A DNA stretch of 64,000 bases, from the NCBI GenBank assembly GCA_029215795.1, contig JARDYH010000002.1, positions 129,897,001-129,961,000 on the forward strand, read 5' to 3'. The position numbers and the translations under genes were made by a program. This DNA comes from Anniella stebbinsi. Lineage: Eukaryota > Chordata > Lepidosauria > Squamata > Anniellidae. Below the pieces are notes generated by a model, which was not told the DNA's origin, searched no databases, and was given only the letters and a program-made list of their open reading frames with translations. Shown here piece after piece: positions 22,401 through 37,265 of this stretch (positions are counted from its first letter, which is position 1; every line of letters begins with the position of its first letter).

Positions 22401-25400
22401 TTTGGAGCAATTAACACAAATTATGGCCAAATATTGTGTAAATTCAACTGTCGTTTGCACAAACTGCATAGACATTCATGCAAAATGCTCAGAAATTTAC
22501 ACAAATTCCAGAACCTGTGTCAAAAAATGCACACAAAAACTGTTCCCGGAGCTTGGGGGAAAAGCCTGCAGCTTGGCTCAGAAATGCAAAGCCAGTCATA
22601 GATGCTGTGGAACTCCGACGAGTAAAAAAGAACAAAATTTCCCAGTGAGGGATATCCCTAGCTATAGCCCACAACTACAGAACTTAAGAACGCGGAGGGT
22701 ATGGTGGGGTGACCATTGAATGCTATAGCAATTTTTGAAGAACTGAATTCAGGTATATTATTTATATTTCTTCTTTTTCCGTAGAACTCAAGGTGACGTA
22801 CATACACGGAGGTTTACAAGTGGTCACCCATCCAAACACTGACCAGCCCTGGGCCTGCTTAGCTTCAGCAAGGTGGTTGCATTGTGTGCCTTCAGACCAT
22901 GGCCTGGTTAAACCTCTTGATGACATGATCCTGTACAGATGGCAAGCTAAGCCACAGTGGTTAAGCATTTTGAGCAAAACGTCATAGCTTAGCATGTTAT
23001 GTGAATAATGAATTAGCATGTCGTGTGAACCATTCCTAACCATGATAACTACATAACCACGCTTTAAACAAGCTCACTAACCATTTGCTTCAAAAGAGTT
23101 AGCAGTCTAACCATGGCTTAGTGTGCTGTCTGAACAGGTCCAAAGAAGCCAGTCTGAATAGCATGCTTCTCAGTCATGAAAAATGGCCTTGGACTAGTCA
23201 GCATCTGCTGGCTTAATCCAATCAGGACAGTTGCAAGATTATGCATCCAGCCCTGAACCCTTGGGATGAAAATGGGAAAGAAATCTTGGTGGTGGTGGTT
23301 TAAAAATTCCTATCTATTACTGGCTACTGTCAGCAATGCGTCAGTGATCTCAACAAATCACTGACTTTGATCCCATTGGGTTGGCCTTAACCAGCCAAGG
23401 CAGAGTGGGTGGCCTTTGCTGAAAGTAGCATTTTGGCTCATTTTTACTGGCAGCAAGTCACAAACTGCAACTCTTTGGCATTCAGTACCTTACTTAGTCT
23501 GGGTGGCATTACATAAATGTCACAGAACAATGTCACAAAGCTGGCAAGCCATTTTTTCTTTTTTTTAAAATCCAGCCGAAGTACATCGAGCTCATAAATC
23601 AAAAGCATGAGGAAAGGTTTATTTATACATCAAAGCCAGACAAGGATAATGGGTTTTCTGCAAAACCAGAAAGAGGATATTGGCTCAGAGGGCAGCAATG
23701 GCAGGGAAAAGCAAGGAAGCACCCCAGAAGCTTCTAGAATAGTCCAGTGACCAGAGTCTAGAGATGCCAGAAGAATCTGCCCACAGTGTGTGGGGGATGC
23801 AGATCACAGAATAGTCAAGTTGGAAGGGGCCTATAAGGCCATCGAGTCCAACCCCTTGATCAATGCAGGAATCCACATTAAAGCATCCCTGACAGAGGGC
23901 TGTCCAGCTGCCTCTTGAAGGCCTCTAGTGTGAGAGAGCCCACAACTGCCCTAGGTCATTGGTTCCATGGTCGTCTTGCTCTAACAGTCAGGAAGTTTTT
24001 CCTGATGTCCAGCTGGAATCTGGCTTCCTGTAACTTGAGCCCATTATTCCGTGTCCTGCACTCTGGGATGATCGAGAAGAGATCCTGGCCCACCTCTGTG
24101 TGACAACCTTTCAAGTATTTGAAGAGTGCGATCATATCTTCAGTTGCTGAGCTTTCATCAGTTTGGCCCCTTGGAGTTCGGCTTGCCTCCCGGTGACCTG
24201 GCCCAACTCAATCTGCATTAAGTCAGGCCAGCTCAAGTCTCTCACTAATATAAATAGAAATTTGTGCAAAATGCAGCAACAATATGACCAATTTCCAGCC
24301 TTCATTTGCTTAAGTTGCACAAATTCCAGCTACCATTTGAGCAACTTTCTATTTAAAAAGAAAAATATATATTAAAAAATATTCCTGGATTGGGGAGGGG
24401 GCAGGAACAAACGCAAGCGTTGGATTTTCAAAAGATGGACATCCATACTAGAATCATACATTGGTTCCCTAGAACATGGCTGTTCTGTATACAGTACATA
24501 TGTAGACACTCTGTATACAATACATATGTAGATACTCAGAATATAAGACTTTTGCATGTATCCTCACGTTCAGTGGTTTAATTATAGTGGTTCTGTGCAC
24601 TTTTTAGCTGTTTGTATATGCAACTGTTGTACTTTACAAGCCAGGATTGTAAACCACAGTTTCTTAGCTTATGAATCCTGGCTTGTAAAGGGACCAACAA
24701 GCCAGGATCCCAGGTTCAGATGACACAATAAGCAAACAATTAGGAGAAGGAGCTAGCAGAAGCCAATGAGCTCTGTGTACCAGCACACATCTTCTTCACA
24801 GAAAACCAGGATTCCCTAGAAGGGACTACTTGAAGAGAAGTCTTTCTACCTTACTTATCAAAGAGGAGACAAAAGCACATAGTTTGAACACATTAAAAGC
24901 ATTTAATGAGGCACCCATGGAGAAAATGCAGTAACAGGATACTTACACATAGGCCAGGGTGGCACTAAAGTGCTTGTAAATGTAAGTTTCCAATACAGGA
25001 TTAAAATGCTGAAACTTGATGTCTCCAATCAGGGAAATAATAAATACCTATGAAAAAGGAAGACATCCATCCATATGCTGTCACTGAATAAAATGAAAAC
25101 ATTTCAGAACAGGTGAACAAATCCCTCTTCTTTCCCAGTCACAATCTTGATGACGAAAAGCATTCTCTTTGCAAAACAGAGTATCGAATTTTGGAGAATT
25201 CTGCTGGACTTACAAGACTCTGCAATAGAGACTGCAGCTAAAGACAGGCCAAGTTCCTAATCTTCCCAACTGATCTCCTTCAGAACTTGACAACAGCTTT
25301 TCAGAGCTGCCATAAAACTAACCACCTCTCGAAACACTCGTTTAGCTGGGACAAGCTCAGATGCTTGAGCAACAGCAACAAAAAGAGCTGGGAAATAGGT

Positions 25401-28305
25401 TGTTCCATAACGTAGTGTACCCTCTAAACAAACAAACAAACATCAACAATGACTCACTTGGAATCTGATACTGAACTGACATTGCTGGGAAGAAATTGTA
25501 ACCAGCTTGATCTGGGAGCTCCAATTTGGTGATAGAGTTAACGAAGACCTAACGAGGGGTATGTGGATAAGGCAGCAACTTACCAGGGCATCGAACACAA
25601 GGAAGTCATAGGATTCATTGTCGGACATCTCCATCATTATGCTGAAAAGGGCATCAAGTGTATCTTGTAAGAACTACAGATGGGAAACAGGAATGGGGGC
25701 GGGAAGGAGAGACAGTAATGAAGGTGATTGGCTTGCAGCGTGCAGTCAAAGCATGCCCAAATTACCTGCTGAAAGGTCGGGAAAAGGGGGAACAGATCGC
25801 GCATTTAGCAACCCGATCCCCTGGGTTTGGAGTGCTGAACCGACACTTGGGGGCATCCCGCTTCCATTGAATACTTGCCCGGATCTCAAGCGAGTGCTTT
25901 TTTACATAGGTGTAACCTCCACCCCCTTTTCCTCTCTCCCATTTGCAGTAACCATGGCAGCACTTCCCGAGCGAAGGGGGGGGGGGAGAAATTGACCAGC
26001 CGTCTGACAAGTACACAACACCGCCCTGCTGGTCAAAATGAAGTAAGGTGCGGAAAGGGTGAAGCTGACATGGATATTGACAAGAGGGGACTATGCCTCT
26101 GCCAGGCTACATAGCGGACTGGCGGACCTGCGATGGTGTGCAGTTGCAAGAGAGCGGCAATATATAGCAACATTCGTACACGTTTCAAGATTCAAAATAA
26201 ATAAATTAAAAAAAACATAAATTACGATTTGCACAATGGAGAAAAATGTGCAATTTATTCCCAGAATCCCCCCCCCCAATCTGACGCAGTCCGCCCCCCC
26301 TTACTGGACTGGAAATGCTTTGGAAATCAGAATTTTGCCTTTGGCTCCACCCACCACACAAATGCAACCCCAGGATTTTCTCCAAAATGGTATTTAGTGC
26401 TCGGGCTGAGAGAAATTTGGCACCTCTGCTTGGGGGGTGGGCAGACCTCAGGCTTGCAGGATATCTATTTTGTTTCTTTTACTAGATGGCTGAGGTCCAC
26501 CAACCAGAGACGAGAACAAAATGGTGGTTCAGGATTAGAGTCAATTCTCTGCTGTACCCCATGAACAATACACTAGGAAATATACACACCTACATGTGAG
26601 TTAGCATAGATCAAAGATTCTAACGCATCATTCTAACAAAGCTCTGGCCATTAGCAAGCAATTAGTACTCCAATTTTACATATGAGGAACATAGTAGCTG
26701 AGAGATAAGCTATCAGCAAAAGGGCAACTACGTGAAAGAATTAAAAAAACACACCACAACAACCACAATTAGTGCTCTCGTTAAAGCAAGAAACCCTTAG
26801 ATCCAGAGATCTATCAGTAGATCTTGATCTGTATTCTGCCTGTCCCTGCTTTAGGAACCAGAGAAGTACTACTCAAAAAGTCAGACAGGATTAGCATGGC
26901 AGAGCAAGTTTCATTGCCGAATCACATTCTTTTGCCCGGTAATCAGCCCACCCCCAACTTAACATGCCAGAAGAAACATGCAAATCTGAACTCTCCTATG
27001 GCAGGGTCACAGTTAATGCCCCTCAAAAGAGTACAAGCCTACTTAACAATTACGCATTTTCTCCCTGCAAATATGCATACTTTGTAGAGGACGTCCTCTG
27101 GCAGTTGGATGATTCAGTCATGAGTTGCACACATCATAATGCATACTAATGACACCAGGATGCCAAGTATGCTATTTCAGGTTATTAGTCGAAGGGACTA
27201 CCTCAACATCTTTAAAATATGTTCAGACGCTCTCAAGGTCAGCCTGTTGAATTCTCACCTATCTGATCCCAGATCCAGCACATATGTAGGAATACAATGT
27301 ACAGTCCTGACAAGAATCGGCAATTATAAGCCAGGCGCATTGCCAATGATTTGGAACCCTGTAACCTTGTCATACCTTGACGATTTCTCCTCCTTCCACC
27401 TCCATGAGCTTCTTCAGGTTGTGTCCTATGGTCTGGGAGTTCGAACGCCAATTCAGCAATCCCAGCAGGTCAACTGGCAGGGGCAAAGCAGCAAGAATGA
27501 GCTCACAGGTAGCAAAAGAGTGGACTTGTAACGGTCGCAGAAAAGGACAAAAGGGAAGTGGCATTTATTTCTGGCACCAACTAAGACAGGAATGAAGAAC
27601 CTCAGCTCGGGGGCCATCTCTAGCCCGCCTAGGTTCTCAAGCTGGCCCTCTGGGGTTTGCCAGATGGTCACACCTCCTTCCCTTGGCTCCAGCCCTTTTC
27701 CCCGACCACTGACGGTGTTTCCTCACACACACACGCACACAGTTTTTCCCCAATTTGAAAAAGTTGGAATGCCTTTCCAAAAGCTTATTAGTGGCAGTAA
27801 GAGTTTTAAACTAAAATATGGTGGCATTTTTGGCCCAACCTTCATTTTGCCTTTGGCCCCGCCCACCACTGGAATGTGCCCCCAAAACAGAATACCAAAA
27901 TACCAAAAACACCAGGATATTTCAGCTGAAAGCTCTTACTGATGTCATACGGCCCTTGGAGGGCCTGGTGGGGGGTAATCCCAACCTACCCATTTACCCA
28001 AAATCTGTTCTACTGTCTTTGGGATGCAACAGTACATTAAAGACACAAAGCCAGGATTCCAAATTGCCAAACTTGGAGAAGCAATGCTTAAAAAGGAAGT
28101 CTGATTCCATGCTCATGTTCTTTTAGAATGGGGACCTGAGAGCCGGTGTGGTCAAGTACCAAAAAAATGGGGGCTGAACAGTAGAGGATGTGCTTTGCAT
28201 GGAGGAGGTCCCAGGTTCAACCGCTGGCATTAAAAGGATCAGGTAGCAGAACAGAGCAGACAATGCTGAACTAGGCAGACAAATAGTCTGGCTTGGTAGT
28301 AATGC

Positions 28306-28354
<49 letters not shown>

Positions 28355-31252
28355 AGATCCAAATCCCATGTTCTAGCATTAACCTGCTGTAAAGTGGGCT
28401 TAGGCAATTTAGGGTGCTATCCTATACACGTTTAGACAGCAAAAGTCCAACAATTTCCAGCATTCCCCAGCAAGCATGGCTGGTTGGGAAATGCTGGGAG
28501 TGGTAGGACTTTTTTCTTCCTAAAGATGCATAGGACTGCATCCTTAATATCTTTCAGACTCTGGTCCTCATCCGTAAAATGGAAATTATCATCAGCAACT
28601 GCAGCAGCTACTTTGGTTGTGTTTTACAATCTTCATTATGATTTTATTTTTGACTATTTATTCAATCAATTTACATATCACTTACTACATCTCAAAGACA
28701 TCTCTAAGCGGTTTACAAAATAAGTACTTAAAATACACCATAATAAATACAAAAGCTCATCAGTTAAAACATTAATAATATTTTAAACTGAAACTAAACA
28801 CACCATGGCCTGGTTAAGCATGATCGTAGGATGGTTGAGAAGTCACAGTGGATTATTAACCCCCTGCATGTCCTTTGGCAGGGGGATCAGCCTAATTACT
28901 TTTGGAACGGCAGGCAAACCTACCATTCTGCGTCAGCTTCGTAGAGCAGATGAGTGTCGCAATCTGAAAGCTGTCTTTGGTACTGTCTTTGGTTGGGGTA
29001 AAGTTGGTTGTGTGGTGCTTGGCTGGAAGACCATCTCTGTCCTCCATTTCTACCTTGGTGCCAGGAAGACTCAAGTAAAACTTAGCATCTTCCATTTTCT
29101 TGTTCTCGCCCTGTTGACAGAATACAGAAGATACCTTCAGACACCAAGGACTATCCTTCTCCAACTGGGTGCTCTTCCAATCTTCTCCAGTAGGGGTTGG
29201 CTGTTGGGGATGGCTGCCTCAGACACATGTTGGGGATGGTTGCCTAAGACACGGTGATATTAGATACAACGAGTCTGGATTTTGTCGTTTCTTCTTCTGT
29301 GTTGTTGAGCCAATTAGGGCAGGAGAACATTCTGTTAGGAATGTCACCCATTCACCAATTCTGCCCACCTCAATGGCCCGCCTCCAAGATCAGTAAAGTT
29401 AGCAGGTACTAAAGGTGGGACCTTCTCAATGGTGGCCCCTACTTCATAGAATTCCCTTCTGAAGGAGATTAGGGATGGGCAGATCAGCAGTGTTTTAAGA
29501 TCGCCATGATTCTTGGAACATTGTTCCGCCGCTCGTCTCGTGCATGATTCCCATTTGCGGTCACTCGCTCACTCAGTGCGAACAGGAAACCTGCGCAAAG
29601 CAAGCAGTGACTCAGCAGTTTCCACAAATTTCCTCCAAAGGTTAAAGAGAGGCCGACTTGAGTCTACAGAGGAATTTTGCACAAATCTGGGACTCGGGAA
29701 CGAGATGCAGGCGAACCCATGTTTGACAGTTTGCGAGTATTTATGGCAGACTTGTACTCCAAACTTCAAACTGCTAATGCTTGCATGTTTTGTGAGTAAA
29801 AATGGAATTCTCTACATTCCTAAAGGAGATACAGCTACCCCCCCCCCCCTGTGGCTGCTTGCAAGAGGGTTTTAAAAACTTACCTCTCTCTCTCTGGCTT
29901 TTAACTGAAAACTTGAATGTTACACCAGGGGCGGGGAACCTATTTTGGTCTGGGGCCAGATTGTCCCTCCTGGACCAAATCTTGCCCCCTCCCATGATGT
30001 CATCGAGCTCAGCTGTACTCCTTTTTCTTTTCTCTGTGTAGAAAAAGGCATGAAGATCCGTGCTTCTCTCTGCACAGAAAAAAGGAGCTGGTCCTGTAAG
30101 CGCCTGCCGATTCCCTTCCCCAATTGGGATGTGAGTGACACACAAGGGGGAGGAACTCAGCAGACGCTGGCAGGACTGCTCCCACAAGCAACAAGCAATG
30201 CAGGCACCTCCTTTGGGACCCACTCACCTCCCAATTGCATACCCTGCTGACAGTGATGCGCTCCTGGAGGATATTTTGAAGCTGTTACTGGTTTTATTTA
30301 AAATTGCTCGTATTTCACATGATTTTATTATTTTATTTATTCGTCTATTCAAAACATTTCTTGGCCACCTTTCAGGGCCGAAGCCCTCGCAAGACAGCTC
30401 ACAAACAACAAAATACATCAAAACAGTAAAAATATCAAAATCAATAAAAACATAGACACAATAAAAGAGCAGTTAAAAACAGTAAAATCAGCGGCAACAA
30501 CAAAAGCAATTGCAGCAACAACAGTAGTCATATCATGAGAAGGCCACTGTAAAATAATATGTTTTCAAGGCCTTCTTAAAAGCCTGCAGTGATGAAACAT
30601 GGCGGGCCTCCAGTGGGAAATTGTTCCAAAGGTGTGGGGTCACTGCAGAGAAGGCCCTCCAACATGTGATCACCCACCTAATTGCTCTCTCGGGTGAGCA
30701 CATCAGAAGGGCCTCTCTTTCTGATCTTAAAAGTATTGCAGGTTGATATGGGTGAAGACATCCTTCAAGTAACTTGGTCCCAAACCGTGTAGGGCTCTAA
30801 AGGTCAAAACAAGCACTTTGAATTGGGCTCAGAAACACCCCGGTAACCAGTCTGTATTATTTTTATTTATCTTTCTATCATTCTTGTACTCTGCCCTTCC
30901 CTTCAAGAGAGACCATAGTGATGCTGGGGATTAACCATCTCCATATATCCATTGCTCTCTGTGTGTAAGCCATCTTGGGAAGACTATAGTCTTCAAACGT
31001 GGATAATGGCATGAAGATCCGTGCTTCTCTCTTTCGTTGATTACAACGAAAATGAGGAAGACATTTAGTCAGGACCCATCACACCACCAAGGCCTTCAAA
31101 AACCGTACCTTATAAACTATTAAGTTATGTCTGCCATCTTGTAGAGTGGTACCATCTGCATTCATCAGCTTCACAAACGCCATTCCAAAAGCCCTTTCAG
31201 ATTTGTCCCGCGCTGCAAGGGGAAAAGCGAAACTAACAAAAACACACGCAAT

Positions 31253-31284
<32 letters not shown>

Positions 31285-34200
31285 TCTCTGATGAATGACT
31301 ATCAAGCTTTGTACTGGCACATCCACTCATCTGTGCTAATAATACCTCCCCATTTGCAGGCAGGGGAAGCAAACTGTGAGACGCTGGGCAATTTGTGCAA
31401 TTTTATAAGGGGTGAAGCAAAATTTGGTACCATCGTGAGTAGGAACTGGGGGGGGGGGGTCAGAGGAGGTTGGTGGCTCGAACGTCAGTGGGACAGTGCA
31501 TCCATTCTGGGTTTCAGCCAGAACCAATCAGAACTCAAAAGGAGTTATTCCAAGTTGCATATTGGGGATGGTGGCAGCTTAAAAATAAACCCACAAAGTC
31601 ACCGCTGCTAAGGATAATCTGCGCCCCCCCCCATAAAGTTGGTAGGAAATTTTGCAAGCAAAATAACACCAGTTTTTGCCACTTGAACAGGCCCGTTTGT
31701 GGTCTTCTCTATCTATAAGTGCTTCACATACATTTGTAGTATTCTTACAACAGTTCTATACAAGTTAGGCTATGATGATTGTCCCACAAAATTCTGCACC
31801 GTATAGTATCAAATTCTGCAAACCGGAGAAATTAAATCCATTTTCACATAGTTGCTTTTTATCATTATTTTATCTTCTCCTTCTTAATAATCATCATCAT
31901 GCCGGTTAACATTAATTACATTATTATGTGGGTTATACTATATTAATTTTTGTAAATCGCCCAGAGAGCTTGGGCTATGGGGCAGTATATAAGTGTAATA
32001 AATAATAATAATAAATAATAATAATATCTATCTATCTATCTATCTATCTATAATATGATTACATTTTATTTTATGATTACATTATTATACTGCAGTATAT
32101 TATATATTATATAAGGGTTAAATTATTAATTCTATCATTCAGGTTAATATTAATGATAATATTATTGTTGTTATTAAGAGTTATGTTATTTTTTATATTG
32201 GAGTCACCACCCACTTTAAATCTTAGCCAATTAATAAAAAAAAGGTTAAGGGGCAGTCCTATGCAGCATGCTTAGACAGAAAAAAACCCTATAAATCCCA
32301 GCAGGCCCCAGCCAGCATGGCTACTGGCAAGGCATGATGGGAGTTGTGATCCAACAATCTATGGAGGGCTACAAGTTGTCCAACCCTAAACTAAACCTTA
32401 GGAGAGGCATTTCAACTGCAGAAAAGCTATAAAACCACCAAACAATCAGTGGTCAGGGGAACCCCAGCTTTAAGGAACCCCAAAAGGCCAGGCTGGGCCC
32501 CTGGGCCAGAGTTTCTACACCTCTGCTTTAAAACATGTCTCTTTTCCAGTTTCCATGGTGATGCCATTTGCAAATTCTCTAGGGTTTGCTGCACAAGCCA
32601 GACAACCTGGCAAAACTGCAAAAAATGACGGGCAGGGGCACTGAGGGAGCTCATTGCCCAGGGGGCTAAGTATACTAAGGCTGGTGCTGTGCACAGCCCA
32701 TGCTGCTTCTCCCACCCACCTCCCATGGGTTCCAGATATATGTTTAAACTCCTGCATTTAGAGAAGGGGGACCACCCAGCACTCAAGTACTTACATTCCT
32801 GCGACGATCGATGGCGGAAAGTAAATCTTAAATGGTAGCGGCTGACCTCTTTGATTTCTATGGATACCTAAAAGTCATCAGAGAGAAATAAGAGACTTGC
32901 AAAGGAAAGATGGCCCGTTACCAAATTTGCCTATAAGAAACTCGGACCTACAGAACTAACAGGGCTAATACTCCCACCACGACCATCACCCCCATGACAT
33001 AGTCTCACCTTTACAGTTTCATACCAGCAAGGCTGCTTGACTTGATAGTAGACGACGGACTTGTATTCCGAGATACCTTCATAACCAGCACCTGGATGGA
33101 TAGCTTTCTTTGGATGATGCGAGAAGTAAAAGAAAATGAAAACAGAAGAAGAAGAACGAAAAAACAAATCAATGAAGCTGGTAATCAATCAATGCTGGCA
33201 GAGACCATCTTTAGCAATTCACCAGAGCGGCATAAGAAGTAGCACCTCTGAAGATGGTGCTACTTCAATCTCCAGGTAGGCTTGAGAAAGACTCTCAAGG
33301 GTTGATGTCAGTCAGTGTAGACCAGCCTTCCCCCACCTGCTGCCTTCCAGATCTTTTGGACTTCAACTCCCATCAGCCCCAGCCATCAGCATGCCAATGG
33401 TTAGGAATGTTGGAGCTATATAGTCCAAAATATCTGGAGGGCACCAGGCTGGGAAGGATGGAGTAGACAACAGTAAGCCAGATGGGTCTGACTCAGTCTA
33501 AAGCAGCTTAATTCAACATGATTCACTTGTAGGGCAAAAATACCACTGAGCCCAGAATGCCATCTGCTACTTTAGTCACCACGCTAAAGCTCATGATTGC
33601 GGCTAGTGCTGGCTCAGCTGCTAGAAATCTTTCCAGAATGTTGGTCCAGCTGCCGGAGACTTGTAGAGGGCACTTGCCAGACAGGGAGTACCGTCCTGCC
33701 CCTGGAGGTAGAAGGATGGTACAATGTGGGCCTGCACAGCCAGAGCAAGTCTTGTTAGTTCCTTGGGGGTCTTGAGAATTAAAGTTCCGTTCGAAATTTA
33801 TAGAGAAAGAAAAAAAAAACCTGCTGACAAATATTAGGAACTCTGACCTCAGCCCTCTACTGCAATATTGGGTTCATCATACCACTCAACAGGACATAGA
33901 CAAGAGACGTGGACAACTCTCCGTTTAAAAAGGAGAACAGCCCTGTTGGATCAAACTGAAGGTCTTCCTAGTTCAACATCCTGTTTCCCACAGTGCCTAT
34001 GGGAGGAAGTCCACAAGCAGGACATGAGGGCAGTAGCTCTGTCTCCTGCCGTTGCTCCCCAGTGAATGGCATTTAGTCATGTGGCCTCTGGTCCCAGAGA
34101 TCTTATATAGCAGCTTTCCCAACCTGGTGCCCTCCGGATGTGTTGCACTACACATACATTTTATATTTTATATAGGTGCTTTTATATTGTATTTTAAATT

Positions 34201-37200
34201 ATGTTTTTATGCTGTTGTTGTTTTATAAGTCGAATGGCTTTTGTGGTTTTAATTTTTGTAAACTGCCCAGAGAGCTTTGGCTATTGGGCAGTATAGAAAT
34301 GCAGTAAATAAATAAATAAATAAATAGATATTCTGCTTCCCATCATCCCCGGTCACCATGGAGATGATAGGAGATGTTGTTCAGCACCTACTAATCCCAG
34401 AAGCGCCTTCCTACCTCTAAGAGATTGCCGTCTTCATCATGAACAGACATGGTGACCTCTACATTTTTGGGTGTCTTTTTTTTCCCTTTGTCAAACTCTC
34501 CGTGCATCAGAGTGACGTAGATATCATTCCGAACTTCACCTGCAACAATACAGAAAACTACAATAAAGATTCACTGTCCAACCTGGAATTCAGAATAGAG
34601 CCCATTGAGTGGCATTCTACGCCCAGCTTCCCCCAACACGGTGCCCCTGAGAGGGTTTGGACTACAATGCCCATCATCTCCAGCCAGCAGTTGGGTTGAC
34701 AAGAGTTCTATCCCAAAACATCTGAAAGGCGCCAAGAGGGGAAGGCTGCTCTAGACCAGTTCCCACCCCTATTTCTTCCAGGTACAGTGTGTCATCTAGA
34801 ACAGCCTTCCCCAACCTGGCACCCTCCAGATGTGTTGGACTACAACACCCATCACCCACAGGGCTTCTGGCTGGGGATAATGGGAGCTGCAGTGCAACAC
34901 ATCTGGAGGATGCCATGTTGAGAAAGGCTGATCTAGAAGACATCTGGACATGGTTTCCCAAAGGACCTAGATTGATGTTCCCCCACTAAAAAATGACCAC
35001 GTATGGTGCTCTCCAAATGTTTTGGACTTCACCTCCCATTGGCCACAGCTAGCAATGCCAATGGTCAGGAATGCTGAGAGCTACAGCCCAAAACATCTGG
35101 AAGGCACTAGGTTGGAGACGGCACATGTATGTAGGCCTTTAGAATATTTTTCCACACTGTGTATGGGGCACAAAGTGGGGGGCACAGAGTCCATTTGTTC
35201 AACCCTCTTGTCCCATGACTGCTTCATTCTTTTAAAGTAGCTCTCCTTAACATGGAAGTACCCACCAGGCAGGATAATCTCCGGGAATCCCATTTTGCGG
35301 GCTACAGCCGTCGAACGGTCAACAAGATGTGAAAAGTCCTTCTGAACCTGAGCTAGATCACCAGGCAGCAACTTCAGAGAAACCCAGAGGCCTAAGGAGA
35401 AAACAAAAGCAATGCAGAAGGCAAAATTAATAATATTGGAGAAGGAGCCAAATGGTGCAGATTGTATTTGGAGACAAAATTGGGGCAGCCAAAGTGCACA
35501 ATGGAGGGAAAGATGAGCAAACTTAAAGAATTTCACAGAAGGAAAGTTTCCCATTCCATTTTTCTTTGTACACCCCAAAAAAACTCTGAAGGGTTAGGGG
35601 CCCCCTCTGACAAATGTGGGATAGGCTTCCAAATAGCACGAGGTACTGGTTCCCCTCTATTCAGCACTGGTTAGGCCTCATCTTGAGTGTTGTGTCCAAT
35701 TCTGGGCACCACACTTCAAGAAGGATGCAGACAAGCTGGAGCGTGTTCAGAGGAGGGCAACGAGGATGATCAGGGGTCTGGAAACAAAGCCCTATGAAGA
35801 GAGATTGAAAGAACCAGGCATGTTTAGCCTGGAGAAGAGAAGACTGAGGGGAGACGTGATAGCACTCTTCAAATACTTGAAAGTTGTCACACAGAGGAGG
35901 GCCAGGATCTCTTCTTGATCATCCCAGAGCACAGAACATCGAATAATGGGCTAAAGTTATAGGAAGCCAGATTCCGTCTGGACATCAGGAAAAACTTCCT
36001 GACCATTAGAGCAGTACGACCATGGAACCAACGACCTTGGGAGGTCATGGGCTCTCCCACACTAGAGGCCTTCAAGAGGCAGCTAGACAGCCATCTGTCA
36101 GGGATGCTTTAAGGTGGATTCCTGCATTGAGCAGGGGGTTGAACTCAATGGCCTTATAGGCCCCTTCCAACTCTACTATTCTATGATTCTATGATTGTTC
36201 CCCTTTATGACAGGGATGGGGAATCCTTTTAGTCCGAGGGCCACACGTGCTGACAGGTCAGAGGCTGTGCATGCTCTGAGTGCAGAGGAATTGGGTGGGG
36301 TGTTAAGCCTTCCCCCCTCCCTGCCTTTTGAGATGGCAGCACTGGAGGTGGAGACATTCAAGTCTCTCTTGCCCCACAGCGATCCCTCTGATATGGGCAT
36401 TTTCAAACCTCTCCTACTCCATGCAACGACCCCGATCGGGGTCACTGTTTCCCTGACAATATGAGCAATGGGGAAACAGTGAACTCAGCCACACTGGGAT
36501 TGCCTTTTGGGGGGGGGGAGGTTAAAACTGGAGGGGGGAAGGTTAAGACCCAGAGACACCAATTGGGATTGCCACTCACAGCACCAATAAAAGTGGGCGG
36601 GTCTCCCAGAGCCCTACAGGTGGCCCACTGTCCTGCTAGCTCAGCTCAGACGTCTCCAAAATTGACCAGCCCTTGGCTTAAAGAGGTTCAACACCCGTTT
36701 TAGGGGATCCACTCCTGTTTTCATCCTTTTAGGTCACGACTTTTTCCGCTCTGCTGTGCCAAATCTGTCTCAATTGCATTTCAATGCAAATATCTATCTC
36801 AAATGTTATGGGAGCCTGTTCCATACAACAACGCTCAGACGGGCCAATATATTGGCACATCTCACCATTCAGCAGCAAGGTTAAATCAAATGAGCAAAAT
36901 AAGCTTTCCTATATGGAATACACTGCCCCAGTGACCTTGACCAACGTACCATCCGAAGTCGGTAATTTCTTTTCTAGCCAAGGGAATCTCCCCACCCTCT
37001 GGTTCAATCCCACCACCCGGCTCTCCCCTCCCACTCCGAGTGGTTTTCAAAGCCAACTTTTCACACTTGATGTGTGTACCTTGCCCTTTATGATTCACTT
37101 CCTTGGCAGCGATGACTTTGTTGAAGACAGAAGTGAGGGGCTCATTCTCTCCAATCACATGAGAGGTTATTAAAGGCGCCATGATTAATTGCCGCTGTCT

Positions 37201-37234
37201 GATGTACGTTTCCATGGCAATCCTGAGGAGCACA

Positions 37235-37265
<31 letters not shown>

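Noticed and set aside
29774..30223. 149-aa frame and its overlapping partners
   Set aside because: Overlapping open frames on both strands in an interspersed GGGGAACC-type repeat; no domain and no splice consistency with DOCK5.
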